From assembly GCA_963769585.1 (NCBI GenBank), contig CAVYMJ010000001.1, positions 805,754 through 869,753 of the forward strand: DNA of 64,000 nt, given 5' to 3'. A program made the position numbers and the translations under genes. The stretch is from SSC3 sp963769585. GTDB taxonomy: Bacteria; Actinomycetota; Actinomycetes; Propionibacteriales; Nocardioidaceae. Below are positions 31,496 to 38,644 of this stretch, one piece after another (the first letter of the stretch is position 1; the number at the start of each line of letters is the position of its first letter). The notes under the pieces were generated by a model. It made no database searches. It saw only the letters and a list, made by a program, of their open reading frames with translations, and was not told the origin of the DNA.

Positions 31496-31899
31496 AGGTC
31501 GCCTTCTTCCTCGTCGAACTCCCGGCGCTGTGCGGTGGTGCTGAACCGGTCGGCGACGGCTACCGCGCCCAGGCAGGCGGCCAGGGTCCCGACGACGTAG
31601 GCAGTAGCGAGCCCGGTCTGCCCTACGTCGAGCAGGTGGCGCGCCTGCTCGGAGTAGGTGGACAGGGTGGTGTAGCCACCCAGCAACCCGGTGCCCAGCA
31701 ATGGCGGCAACAGCTCGTGCCGGCGTACGACGGCGAACGCGGGGAGCAGAGCGAGCAGGAAGGCGCCGCTTACGTTGATGCCGAACGTGCCCCACGGAAA
31801 CGCCTCACCCGCTGTGGGGAAGGCCTCGGCGAGCAGGTGCCGCGCCACGGCACCCGCGGCCCCGCCGACGGCGACGGCCACCACCAGCCGCGCCCTCAC
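31492..31899 (-). CDS. crcB: Fluoride channel subunit CrcB/Fluc (first copy)
   Basis: A 135-residue CrcB paralogue: GGAAGAVARHLLAEAF, FPWGTFGINVSGAFLLAL and LLGTGLLGGYTTLSTYSEQA. Where Fluc channels usually have TTFSTF it reads TTLSTY, so both Phe-box positions differ. An acidic tail (REFDEEEGDL) follows helix 4. Its GTG start at 31899 overlaps the GNAT gene stop (GTGA). No fluoride riboswitch is visible upstream of the operon. Confidence 0.92.
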   Translation of the reverse strand: MRARLVVAVAVGGAAGAVARHLLAEAFPTAGEAFPWGTFGINVSGAFLLALLPAFAVVRRHELLPPLLGTGLLGGYTTLSTYSEQARHLLDVGQTGLATAYVVGTLAACLGAVAVADRFSTTAQRREFDEEEGDL

Positions 31900-32417
31900 G
31901 CGGTAAGCCGAAACAGCTCGAGGTCGGTCTCGTAGTACCGGTCGGTCTGACCGAGTGCCTCCATGCCGAGCCGGCGACAGACGGCCAGCGACGCAGCGTT
32001 GGACGGACGTACCACGGCCAGGATCTCCTCGAGCCCGTGTTCGAAGCCCCGGGCTACCGCTCCCTGGGCTGCCTCGGTGGCGAAGCCGTTACCCCACGAG
32101 TCGGGATGCAGGTGCCAGCCCACCTCGTACTCGCCGTCGCCGTCGGGAAGCGGGACGAGCAGGATGGTGCCGGCCACCTCGGCGGTGTCCTTGCGCTGGA
32201 CCGCCCACCGCCCACCCACTTCCTCCGAGGCGTTGAACTCCGACCAGCGGGTGACCAGCGCAACCGCCTGCTGGCGGGTCTCCATGGGCATGGGCACCGC
32301 GCCCAGCCACCGAGCGACCTCCCAGCGCGAGTAGAGGTCCAGCGCCCGATCCACGTCAGCGGGCTCCCAGTCGCGTACGACGAGCCGCTCGGTCTCGAAC
32401 GCGGAGGTGGCACTCAT
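31896..32417 (-). CDS. GNAT family N-acetyltransferase (RimJ/RimL type)
   Basis: A 173-residue acetyltransferase: FETERLVVRDWEPADVDRAL at the N-terminus, YEVGWHLHPDSWGNGFATEA with the acetyl-CoA loop region, and RPSNAASLAVCRRLGMEALG, a standard RimJ/L C-terminal motif. Substrate is unknown (N-terminal amine or small molecule). It is the first gene of a coupled GNAT-crcB-crcB operon. Confidence 0.9.
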   Translation of the reverse strand: MSATSAFETERLVVRDWEPADVDRALDLYSRWEVARWLGAVPMPMETRQQAVALVTRWSEFNASEEVGGRWAVQRKDTAEVAGTILLVPLPDGDGEYEVGWHLHPDSWGNGFATEAAQGAVARGFEHGLEEILAVVRPSNAASLAVCRRLGMEALGQTDRYYETDLELFRLTA

Positions 32418-32563
32418 GAGAGCAGCGTATTCGGGAATGAATGGTGGACTGTGATGGACGCCATGCGCGAATATCGTCCGCAGGCCCGTTCGTGGCGAGC
32501 AGCCCCTGCAAAGTCCGAAACAATGGAGACGAGATCGACTGAACTCCGTCTGGAAGGTGAGAC

Positions 32564-34006
32564 ATGACCGGGACTCGGCACAAGGTGGTCGTGATCGGAT
32601 CGGGCTTCGGCGGACTCTTCGCAGCCAAGAGCCTCAAGCGGGCCGAGGTCGACCTGACACTCATTGCCAAGACCACCCACCACCTGTTCCAGCCGCTGCT
32701 CTACCAGGTGGCCACCGGCATCCTGTCGCAAGGCGAGATCGCTCCGCCTACTCGCGAGGTGCTGGCGGACCAGAAGAACGCCCGAGTCATCCTGGGCACG
32801 GTCACCGACATCGACCTGGACAACCGGGTGGTCTCGTCGCATATCAGCGGGAGGATCACCACCACGCCGTACGACTCCCTGATCGTTGCGGCGGGTGCCG
32901 GCCAGTCCTACTTCGGGAACGACCACTTCGCCGAGTTCGCTCCGGGCATGAAGAGCATCGATGACGCGCTGGAGCTTCGTGGCCGCATCTTCGGTGCCTT
33001 CGAGCTCGCGGAGCTCGCGGAGACCGACGAGGAGATCGACCGCTTCCTGACCTTCGTCGTGGTGGGTGCTGGGCCGACCGGGGTCGAGATGGCCGGTCAG
33101 ATCGCCGAGCTCGCGCACCGCACCCTGAAGCGGGACTTCCGACGCATCAACACCCGGGACGCCCGGGTTGTCCTGCTCGACGCGGCACCCCAGGTGCTGC
33201 CACCCTTCGGGGCCAAGCTGGGGGAGATCGCCAAGAAGTCACTGGAGCGACACGGCGTCGAGGTGATCCTCGGTGCGATGGTGACTGAGCTCGACGAGCG
33301 CGGGCTCACCGCGCAGTTCAAGGACGGCAGCGTCCAGCGGATCGACTCCGCCTGCAAGGTGTGGGCCGCCGGCGTACAGGCGAACCCGCTGACCAAGACC
33401 CTTTCGGAGCAGACGGGCGCTCCGTTGGACCGGGCAGGGCGCATCACCGTGAACCCCGACCTCACGCTCCCCGGCCACCCCGAGGTCTTCGTGATCGGCG
33501 ACATGATGGCGCTGGACAACCTGCCCGGCGTCGCCCAGGTGGCGATCCAGGGCGCGAAGTATGCCGGCCGTGAGATCCGCAACCGCGTCAAGAGCAAGCC
33601 CCCACAGAAGCCGTTCAAGTACTTCGACAAGGGCAGCATGGCCACCATCTCGCGGTTCAGCGCGGTGGTGCTGATCGGGAAGATCCGGATCTCGGGGTTC
33701 GTTGCGTGGCTGATGTGGCTCGGGCTCCACCTGGTCTACCTCACCGGCTTCAAGAACCGCGTGACGGCACTGGGCCACTGGGCGGTGAGCTTCCTCGGCC
33801 GTGGCCGCCAGGAACGAGTCACCACCGAGCAACAGATCTACGCCCGCCGAGCCATGAAGCGCATCGAGGGCGGAGCGGTCGCGCTGGCCTCGTCGCCCCA
33901 CGAGTGGAACACCGTCCGTGCCGAGCTCGAGCGGAAGGCGGCCGAGGAGACCCGGCTCACCGACAGCAATGAGCGCGGAGTGCACAAGGAAGCCGCCACG
34001 GCGTAG
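32564..34006 (+). CDS. ndh: NADH dehydrogenase, type II (NDH-2)
   Basis: A 480-residue FAD protein that passes electrons from NADH to menaquinone without pumping protons. FAD site VVVIGSGFGGLFAAKSLKR at the N-terminus, LFQPLLYQVATGILSQGEIA as the quinone-side motif, NAD site VVVGAGPTGVEMAGQIAEL (about residue 165), FAD-binding VFVIGDMMAL (about 308), and a C-terminal membrane-contacting segment (ISGFVAWLMWLGLHLVYLTG). Start ATG 32564 follows GGAAGGTGAG. The 146-bp gap to the divergent GNAT gene holds the promoters. Confidence 0.94.
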   Translation: MTGTRHKVVVIGSGFGGLFAAKSLKRAEVDLTLIAKTTHHLFQPLLYQVATGILSQGEIAPPTREVLADQKNARVILGTVTDIDLDNRVVSSHISGRITTTPYDSLIVAAGAGQSYFGNDHFAEFAPGMKSIDDALELRGRIFGAFELAELAETDEEIDRFLTFVVVGAGPTGVEMAGQIAELAHRTLKRDFRRINTRDARVVLLDAAPQVLPPFGAKLGEIAKKSLERHGVEVILGAMVTELDERGLTAQFKDGSVQRIDSACKVWAAGVQANPLTKTLSEQTGAPLDRAGRITVNPDLTLPGHPEVFVIGDMMALDNLPGVAQVAIQGAKYAGREIRNRVKSKPPQKPFKYFDKGSMATISRFSAVVLIGKIRISGFVAWLMWLGLHLVYLTGFKNRVTALGHWAVSFLGRGRQERVTTEQQIYARRAMKRIEGGAVALASSPHEWNTVRAELERKAAEETRLTDSNERGVHKEAATA

Positions 34007-34020
34007 TCCGAGCGGACTAC
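34003..34020 (+). terminator. Hairpin at the end of ndh
   Basis: GTAGTCCG-AG-CGGACTAC followed by TTTGG overlaps the stop codon of ndh (TAG at 34004-34006). The 8-bp perfect stem and the short T run suggest a weak intrinsic terminator. Confidence 0.6.
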
Positions 34021-34103
34021 TTTGGAGCGCACATCCGTGTTCCCTTTTTTGTACCTTTCGTACCGTTTCTCCGTCTCTGCGCTCTCGTTGATCTGGTGAG
34101 GCT

Positions 34104-34130
34104 GTCGTCGAGACGACGGGGGAAGCCCCC
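34104..34130 (+). other. Two back-to-back hairpins in the leader of the PKD-protein gene
   Basis: GTCGTC-GA-GACGAC (34104-34117) is followed without a gap by GGGGG-AAG-CCCCC (34118-34130). The ribosome site GGAGAGAG at about 34146 comes next. The structures may stabilise the mRNA or tune translation. I could not match them to a known riboswitch. Confidence 0.5.
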
Positions 34131-34158
34131 GCCGGCGTGCAGTAATGGAGAGAGCAGC

Positions 34159-35472
34159 ATGTCGCAACGATTCCGCGGGCTGGCCATCGCCGCGTTGAGC
34201 GTGGGTTTGGCGCTGACAGCCACCCCCGCCATCGCGAAGCCACCGGTGAAGGCCGGGGCCGTCACCAACCTTGTTCTGAGCGCCACCAAGACCGGGGGAA
34301 CCTACAACGTCGGTTCCACCTGGTCGGCTGGCACCAACGCCACCAAGTACGTCGTGAGGCTGTCGAAGTCCGGGGTCACCCTGGACTCCGCCACCGTGAC
34401 CGGGCTGTCCTGGACCGGACACACCAGCGAAGCCGCCGGCAGCCTGGTGACCGTGACCGTCACGTCGTACAACGGCACCCGGAAGGGCGGGGTCCGCTCG
34501 GCGAACCTCACGCTGCCCGACCTCACGGCACCCACCGCGTCGTACGTCGTCACCCACGACCCCGCGCCGTCCGGTCCGAACGTGACCGTCACGGTCACGG
34601 GTCTCTCCGACAACGTCACGCCCGTGGCGAGCATCGTGCAGACCATCGACTGGGGCGACGGCACGCCGGTCGAGCCCTGGAACACCTCCAATGCAGCGAT
34701 CGTGCACGCGTACCCGGACGCCGAGGCACGTTACGTGGCTGGGGTCACCCTGGCCGACCAGGCCGGTAACCAGCGCAGCTATCCCCTCGTCGTCGTCGTC
34801 CAGGACGTCATGGCACCGACCGGTTCGTTCGCGCTCTCCACGCCCACTGCGTGGGCGAAGTGGACCCCGGTCGGGATCGACCAGGCCGCTATCAACGACA
34901 ACCTCAGCCCGGATGACCAGATCGCTCGCGTCATCAACTGGGGAGACGGGGCCCAGTCCGTGTGGGCCCAGGGCACCAACCCCACGCACGTCTACGCGAC
35001 GGCCGGCTCGTACTCGCCAACCGTTGTCCTGACCGACGAGGCGGGGAACTCCTCATCGGGGTTCGGGACCTCGACGGTCGTGGTCGCGGCCGACACCATG
35101 AAGCCCGTCATCAAGCTGACGCCCCCGAAGTTCCGCAAGGCTCGCGTCGCCTCGTGGCGGGTCCTGACCGGCCGCGCCAGCGATGCCCAGACCGGCATGC
35201 GCAACGTGGCGCTCAAGGCCATCGAGAAGCGTGGAGCCTCGTGGTTCTCCTACCAGCCCGCCACCCGCACGTGGGTCAAGTCCGGTGCGACCAAAGCCAG
35301 GGCTTGGCGCAAGGCGACTGTCGTCAAGGTCAACGTCGCAAGCGCAGGCACCTGGGCGGTCCGGTTGCCCCGGCTCACCAAGGGAACCCTGATCTACCGG
35401 GCGCGGGCGGTCGACAACCGCTCGAACGCCTCGGCCTGGGTTGCCAAGCGGGCGGTCCTTACCCGGCGCTGA
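34159..35472 (+). CDS. Secreted protein with FN3-like and PKD domains
   Basis: A 437-residue exported protein. Residues 1-29 are a Sec signal (MSQRFRGLAIAALSVGLALT, cleavage near AIAKP). A beta-sandwich of FN3 type covers about 30-130. Two PKD-like modules follow, each with the WGDG motif: QTIDWGDGTPVEPWN (about 175) and RVINWGDGAQSVWAQ (about 270), each ending in a VTLAD/VVLTDEAGN strand. The last third (KFRKARVASWRVLTGRASD) is another beta domain rich in Lys, Trp and Arg. Such proteins bind surface polymers or act as adhesins. The start ATG 34159 follows GGAGAGAG. Confidence 0.87.
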   Translation: MSQRFRGLAIAALSVGLALTATPAIAKPPVKAGAVTNLVLSATKTGGTYNVGSTWSAGTNATKYVVRLSKSGVTLDSATVTGLSWTGHTSEAAGSLVTVTVTSYNGTRKGGVRSANLTLPDLTAPTASYVVTHDPAPSGPNVTVTVTGLSDNVTPVASIVQTIDWGDGTPVEPWNTSNAAIVHAYPDAEARYVAGVTLADQAGNQRSYPLVVVVQDVMAPTGSFALSTPTAWAKWTPVGIDQAAINDNLSPDDQIARVINWGDGAQSVWAQGTNPTHVYATAGSYSPTVVLTDEAGNSSSGFGTSTVVVAADTMKPVIKLTPPKFRKARVASWRVLTGRASDAQTGMRNVALKAIEKRGASWFSYQPATRTWVKSGATKARAWRKATVVKVNVASAGTWAVRLPRLTKGTLIYRARAVDNRSNASAWVAKRAVLTRR

Positions 35473-35482
35473 GTAGTTCGAG

Positions 35483-36160
35483 CTACTCGAACTTGGGTGG
35501 GCGCCGCGGCCAGCTGTCCAGCTGGTCGCGCGCCCACCGAGGCAGTATGAAGAGGCCCTCGGCCTCGACCGTCACGCGACCGTCCCGGTCCTTGAGGTGG
35601 CCTTTGATGTGCGTCTTGACTCCTTCGACGCGGTCGAGCCAAGCCTCCATCGAGACCTCCCCTAGCGGGGTTGGCCGCCGGTAGCGCAGCGTGAGCTGAC
35701 CGGTCATACCGGGAGCACCGGCTGCGGCCGCGGACTCCCCGAAGAGCTGGTCGAGGAGCAGCGCCAGGACCCCGCCGTGAACGTGACCCGGAGGCCCCTC
35801 GTACAGAGCGTTCAGGTGCAGGCTGGCCGAGGCGCCCTTGTCGTGCCAAACGATGCGCTGATCTCCCAGAGCCACTGCCATGGGGTTACGCAGGCCCACC
35901 ACCGCGTTGCCATGGTTTCGAGCTCCGCCGTCGTGGTTGATCTCCACCCCGAACGCGCCCGCGCGGGCCTTCGCGAGCAGCCGCTTGGTCGCCTCGCGGA
36001 GCGCGGCGGTGATCTCCTCGATCTCGTCGTAGCCGAGCTCGGTGAGCAACTGTGCCTCACACAGGTCCCGCACCGCGTCGGTGAGCGTCCCGTAGACCCG
36101 GTCGTTCTCGGCCATCTCCTCGGGCGAGAGCTCGGTCTGCGAGTAGAAGGCAGCGTCCAT
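35483..36160 (-). CDS. PaaI-type hotdog thioesterase family protein
   Basis: A 225-residue protein. The N-terminal 90 residues are helical (SPEEMAENDRVYGTLTDAVR), followed by a hotdog domain: GHVHGGVLALLLDQLFGESA is the long helix with the usual catalytic region, then TGQLTLRYRRPTPLGEVSME and the final strands. The family cleaves acyl-CoA thioesters. It has a KstR-type site 10 bp before its start, identical to that of WS/DGAT, which places it in lipid or sterol metabolism. It is convergent with the PKD gene and divergent from a membrane protein. Confidence 0.85.
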   Translation of the reverse strand: MDAAFYSQTELSPEEMAENDRVYGTLTDAVRDLCEAQLLTELGYDEIEEITAALREATKRLLAKARAGAFGVEINHDGGARNHGNAVVGLRNPMAVALGDQRIVWHDKGASASLHLNALYEGPPGHVHGGVLALLLDQLFGESAAAAGAPGMTGQLTLRYRRPTPLGEVSMEAWLDRVEGVKTHIKGHLKDRDGRVTVEAEGLFILPRWARDQLDSWPRRPPKFE

Positions 36161-36170
36161 GGTCTGACCC

Positions 36171-36185
36171 TAGAACACGTTTCAG
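36171..36185. promoter_or_regulatory. KstR-type operator (copy 2)
   Basis: TAGAACACGTTTCAG is the exact reverse complement of the site at 5407-5421 and fits TNNAACNNGTTNNA. It begins 10 bp after the thioesterase ATG (upstream on the minus strand) and also lies 77 bp before the divergent membrane-protein gene. Confidence 0.6.
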
Positions 36186-36262
36186 AAGCCCGCTGCGACG
36201 AAGGTCACGACAGCCTGTGCTGCGTACTCCCCGTCCGGTGCGCAGTCTGCGAAGGTAGGGGG

Positions 36263-36832
36263 ATGGCAGAGCCCACCCCTGTCCAGCCCCTCGCGCAGCA
36301 GGTCAGGCAGGCGAACTGGAAGCTTCGCATCGCCGTGCTGGTGACCCTGCTCGCGCTGCTCGCGCTCGCCTACCTCGTCGGGAGCACGGTGGTGCCGCGC
36401 TGGTGGGCGCACCGGGTCGGGCGCAGGGTCGACGGGAGTCTCACCGCGGGGACGCTGTATGGCCTCTTCATCGGCTTCGTCTTCACCTTCGTCCCGCTCG
36501 TCATCGCCCGTCAGGCGCTGCGGCGCCTTCCACTGAAGGGGCGACTGGCACTCCTGATCACGGCGGTGGTGGTGGCAGCACCGAACCTGATGACCCTGAG
36601 CATCGTGTTCGGCTCGGGCAACGCTGCCCATGCGGGCGAACGCGTGCTCGACGTCGAGGGGCCAGGGTTCCGCGCTGGTGGCGCGTGGGGTGCGGCATTC
36701 GCCGTCGTACTCGCTCTGGGGCTCTTCTTGTGGGCCTGGAGGTCGCGACGCGACCGTCTTCGGCTCAAGGCGATGCGTTCCGAGCGCAAGGCCGAGGAGC
36801 GAGCAAGGAAAGTGGAGCCTGACGCGGAGTAA
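36263..36832 (+). CDS. Four-helix membrane protein of unknown function
   Basis: A 189-residue protein with helices at KLRIAVLVTLLALLALAYLV, TLYGLFIGFVFTFVPLVIA, RLALLITAVVVAAPNLMTLS and AWGAAFAVVLALGLFLWAW, and a basic C-terminal tail (RRDRLRLKAMRSERKAEERA). The start ATG 36263 follows GGTAGGGGG; the frame runs open to 35777 but overlaps the thioesterase gene. It resembles proteins labelled permease in actinobacteria, without transporter motifs. It may share the KstR-type control region with the thioesterase gene. Confidence 0.8.
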   Translation: MAEPTPVQPLAQQVRQANWKLRIAVLVTLLALLALAYLVGSTVVPRWWAHRVGRRVDGSLTAGTLYGLFIGFVFTFVPLVIARQALRRLPLKGRLALLITAVVVAAPNLMTLSIVFGSGNAAHAGERVLDVEGPGFRAGGAWGAAFAVVLALGLFLWAWRSRRDRLRLKAMRSERKAEERARKVEPDAE

Positions 36833-36870
36833 CCCGCGCGGGGTGGAGTGGCGACGCCACTACTGCTGGT

Positions 36871-37050
36871 TCAGGCTGTGGCGGGCACCGGCTCAAAGTG
36901 CCCGTCGGGCGCGAGGTAGAGGCCGTCGTCGAAGAGGATGACGCCGTTACACAGCCGGCACCAACCTTGCTCCATGTGGTCGGCGACCATGTGGGCGCTG
37001 CAGCAGTTCTGGTCAGTTGCTTCCGGACAAGCCGGAGAGTGGTTGCACAT
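36871..37050 (-). CDS. DUF5999 family small cysteine-rich protein
   Basis: A 59-residue protein. It begins MCNHSPACPEATDQNCCSAH and contains EQGWCRLCNGVILFDDG and LAPDGHFEPVPA. This fits the DUF5999 pattern of actinobacteria (MC-H-P-CP at the start, EQGW-LLCNGV in the middle). Seven cysteines and three of four histidines in the first half suggest metal binding. The frame is complete from ATG 37048-37050 to TGA. A small hairpin, AGTGGCG-A-CGCCACT at 36847-36861, lies just beyond its stop. The function is not known. Confidence 0.8.
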   Translation of the reverse strand: MCNHSPACPEATDQNCCSAHMVADHMEQGWCRLCNGVILFDDGLYLAPDGHFEPVPATA

Positions 37051-37177
37051 CGTTGTGACCCTCCCATGGGCACGAATACTTCTCTCTCGTCCTATGGAAC
37101 GTCATGAGAGCGCGTTCATGACGGCTTTTCGCCCGATCTCCTCCGAACGTTTTGATAACGATTGGATCGATCCATTC

Positions 37178-37984
37178 TCAAGCGGCTCTGGCTGCTCTCG
37201 CCCGGCCGATCGTCTCCTCGATCAGACGGACGATGAGCTCGGGCTCGTCGGTCATCGGCACGTGGCCCGCGCCGGGGAGCGCGACATGGGTGGCCGAGGG
37301 CAGCTGAAGCTTCGCCGCGGCCGCCTGTCGGTAGGGCAGGATGCGGTCCTTGGTGCCCCAGGCGACGGTCGTCGGTACGGCAACCGGCTCCGCGAACCGG
37401 TACCGAAACCCGGCTCTGATGGTCCGTCCGAAGGCCGTGCTGCGCTTCAATGCCAGGGCGTCGTCGTACGTCTGCTCGGCGGTCTTGCGCTCGGGGTGGG
37501 CATAGAGCAGGTGGCCGATCAGGCGGCGGCCGAGGGAGCGCCTGGACAGGTGCGCGATCACTGCGTTGGGGACCATCGCGGTGAGCCGCAGCAGGGAGAG
37601 CAGGACCAGTGGCTGGGCGCGGTCCCAGGGACCGAAGAACCCGGCCGGGCTGAGCGCAGTCACCGAGGAGACCAGTTCGCGGGCTCCCAGCTCCAGGCCG
37701 ATCGCGCCGCCCAGGGAGTTGCCCACCACGTGCGGCTTCTCGATCCCCCACGAGGCGAAGTTGGCCGACAGGTCCAGGCAGGCGTTCTCCATGGTGTACG
37801 GCGTGCTCCGCTCGTACGCCGTGGACTCGCCGAAGCCGGCCAGGTCGAGGGCGATCACGTCGTAGCGCAGAGCCAGCTCCTCAAACACCGGCCCCCAAGC
37901 CTGGCGGCGGTGGCCGACCCCGTGGATGAGGACGACTGGTTCGCCGATCCCCTTGCGGTCATAGGCGAGTTCTGACAGGGCCAT
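37178..37984 (-). CDS. Alpha/beta hydrolase
   Basis: A 268-residue alpha/beta hydrolase: oxyanion region LIHGVGHRRQAWGPV, nucleophile elbow VVGNSLGGAIGLEL (Ser about residue 91), acid in AWGTKDRILPY (about 211), and catalytic His in LPGAGHVPMTDEPE (about 240). The substrate is unknown. The start ATG 37984 lies 6 bp from a palindromic operator-like site. The 127 bp between its stop and the DUF5999 start show nothing else. Confidence 0.9.
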   Translation of the reverse strand: MALSELAYDRKGIGEPVVLIHGVGHRRQAWGPVFEELALRYDVIALDLAGFGESTAYERSTPYTMENACLDLSANFASWGIEKPHVVGNSLGGAIGLELGARELVSSVTALSPAGFFGPWDRAQPLVLLSLLRLTAMVPNAVIAHLSRRSLGRRLIGHLLYAHPERKTAEQTYDDALALKRSTAFGRTIRAGFRYRFAEPVAVPTTVAWGTKDRILPYRQAAAAKLQLPSATHVALPGAGHVPMTDEPELIVRLIEETIGRARAARAA

Positions 37985-37990
37985 GGCTAC

Positions 37991-38013
37991 CTCTCGATAT
38001 GCGACATCGAGAG
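37991..38013. promoter_or_regulatory. Operator-like palindrome before the hydrolase gene
   Basis: CTCTCGAT-N7-ATCGAGAG, perfect 8-bp arms, ends 7 bp before the start codon. The position would block translation initiation or early transcription. It fits a TetR- or GntR-type site; the regulator is not in the window. Confidence 0.6.
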
Positions 38014-38050
38014 TGTTACATACCGAGTGGCAGCTAGGCCGTGACCCAGG

Positions 38051-38416
38051 TCACGGTCGAGCGCGACCGTCTCGGGTCAGCCCGCACAGGGCTCGGTGCA
38101 GACGCAGGTCCTGCAGGATCTGCCGCGGCACCGGCCAGTGTCGCTCTTCCAGGGCCGCGGCGAAGTCCTCGAGCGCGCGGAGGGTGGCCCACTGGGCGGA
38201 TGCCATCGCGTCGGCGGACATGCCGCGACCGCCCTGCTGGGCCTGCTGTGCCGAGCGAGCTGTGTGGATCTCGTCGAGCAGTAGGTGCAACGAGCGGCTG
38301 TCCTGGGTGCCGAACGCGGACCTGGCGCCGGTCCGGGCGGCAGAGGTGCTCACAACTGGCCGAGCGGTCGTGAGGTAGTGCCGCAGTGACACGGGGTCAT
38401 GGGCTCGCCTCTCCAC
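38051..38416 (-). CDS. Hypothetical protein
   Basis: A 121-residue soluble protein of no family I recognise, starting at GTG 38416. Third codon positions are mostly G or C, as in real genes here, and it fills a gap that would otherwise be empty. It is alpha-helical and arginine-rich, with segments SLHLLLDEIHTARSAQQAQQ, MASAQWATLRALEDFAAALE and RQILQDLRLHRALCGL. It lies upstream of the hydrolase gene on the same strand, with the palindrome between them. Confidence 0.55.
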   Translation of the reverse strand: MERRAHDPVSLRHYLTTARPVVSTSAARTGARSAFGTQDSRSLHLLLDEIHTARSAQQAQQGGRGMSADAMASAQWATLRALEDFAAALEERHWPVPRQILQDLRLHRALCGLTRDGRARP

Positions 38417-38579
38417 CGCTGTGGGCCGACGACCAGTTGGTGTGAGCCTCGGCGGTCAAGCCCACCCTACGCCGCCACCGAAGCCCGCCCTCGAGCACTT
38501 CATCCGCGGGAGGGCAGTTCCGTTCCGACCTCTGCGCCGTGGGGAGCCGGGCCGTTGGGCTTTGTGACTGGCCCGTAGC

Positions 38580-38621
38580 CCCCGAGGCGTGACAGCCTCG
38601 GGGCGAACTGCGTTCGCGAAC
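38580..38621. promoter_or_regulatory. Hairpin and small palindrome before the acyl-CoA carboxylase gene
   Basis: CCCCGAGGC-GTGACA-GCCTCGGGG (38580-38603) is a 9-bp perfect stem, and GTTCGCGAAC (38612-38621) is a 10-bp perfect palindrome. The ATG follows at 38645. They could be a terminator for upstream transcription and an operator. The rest of the 228-bp gap shows nothing clear. Confidence 0.45.
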
Positions 38622-38644
38622 ACGACCGCCCGGAGGCCCAGAGC

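Noticed and set aside
31900..32563. Fluoride riboswitch for the crcB pair
   Set aside because: The crcB genes are coupled to the GNAT gene with no leader between them, and nothing like the fluoride aptamer is seen upstream of the operon.
34021..34158. Possible c-di-GMP or c-di-AMP riboswitch before the PKD gene
   Set aside because: The conserved cores of these riboswitches are not visible; only simple hairpins remain.
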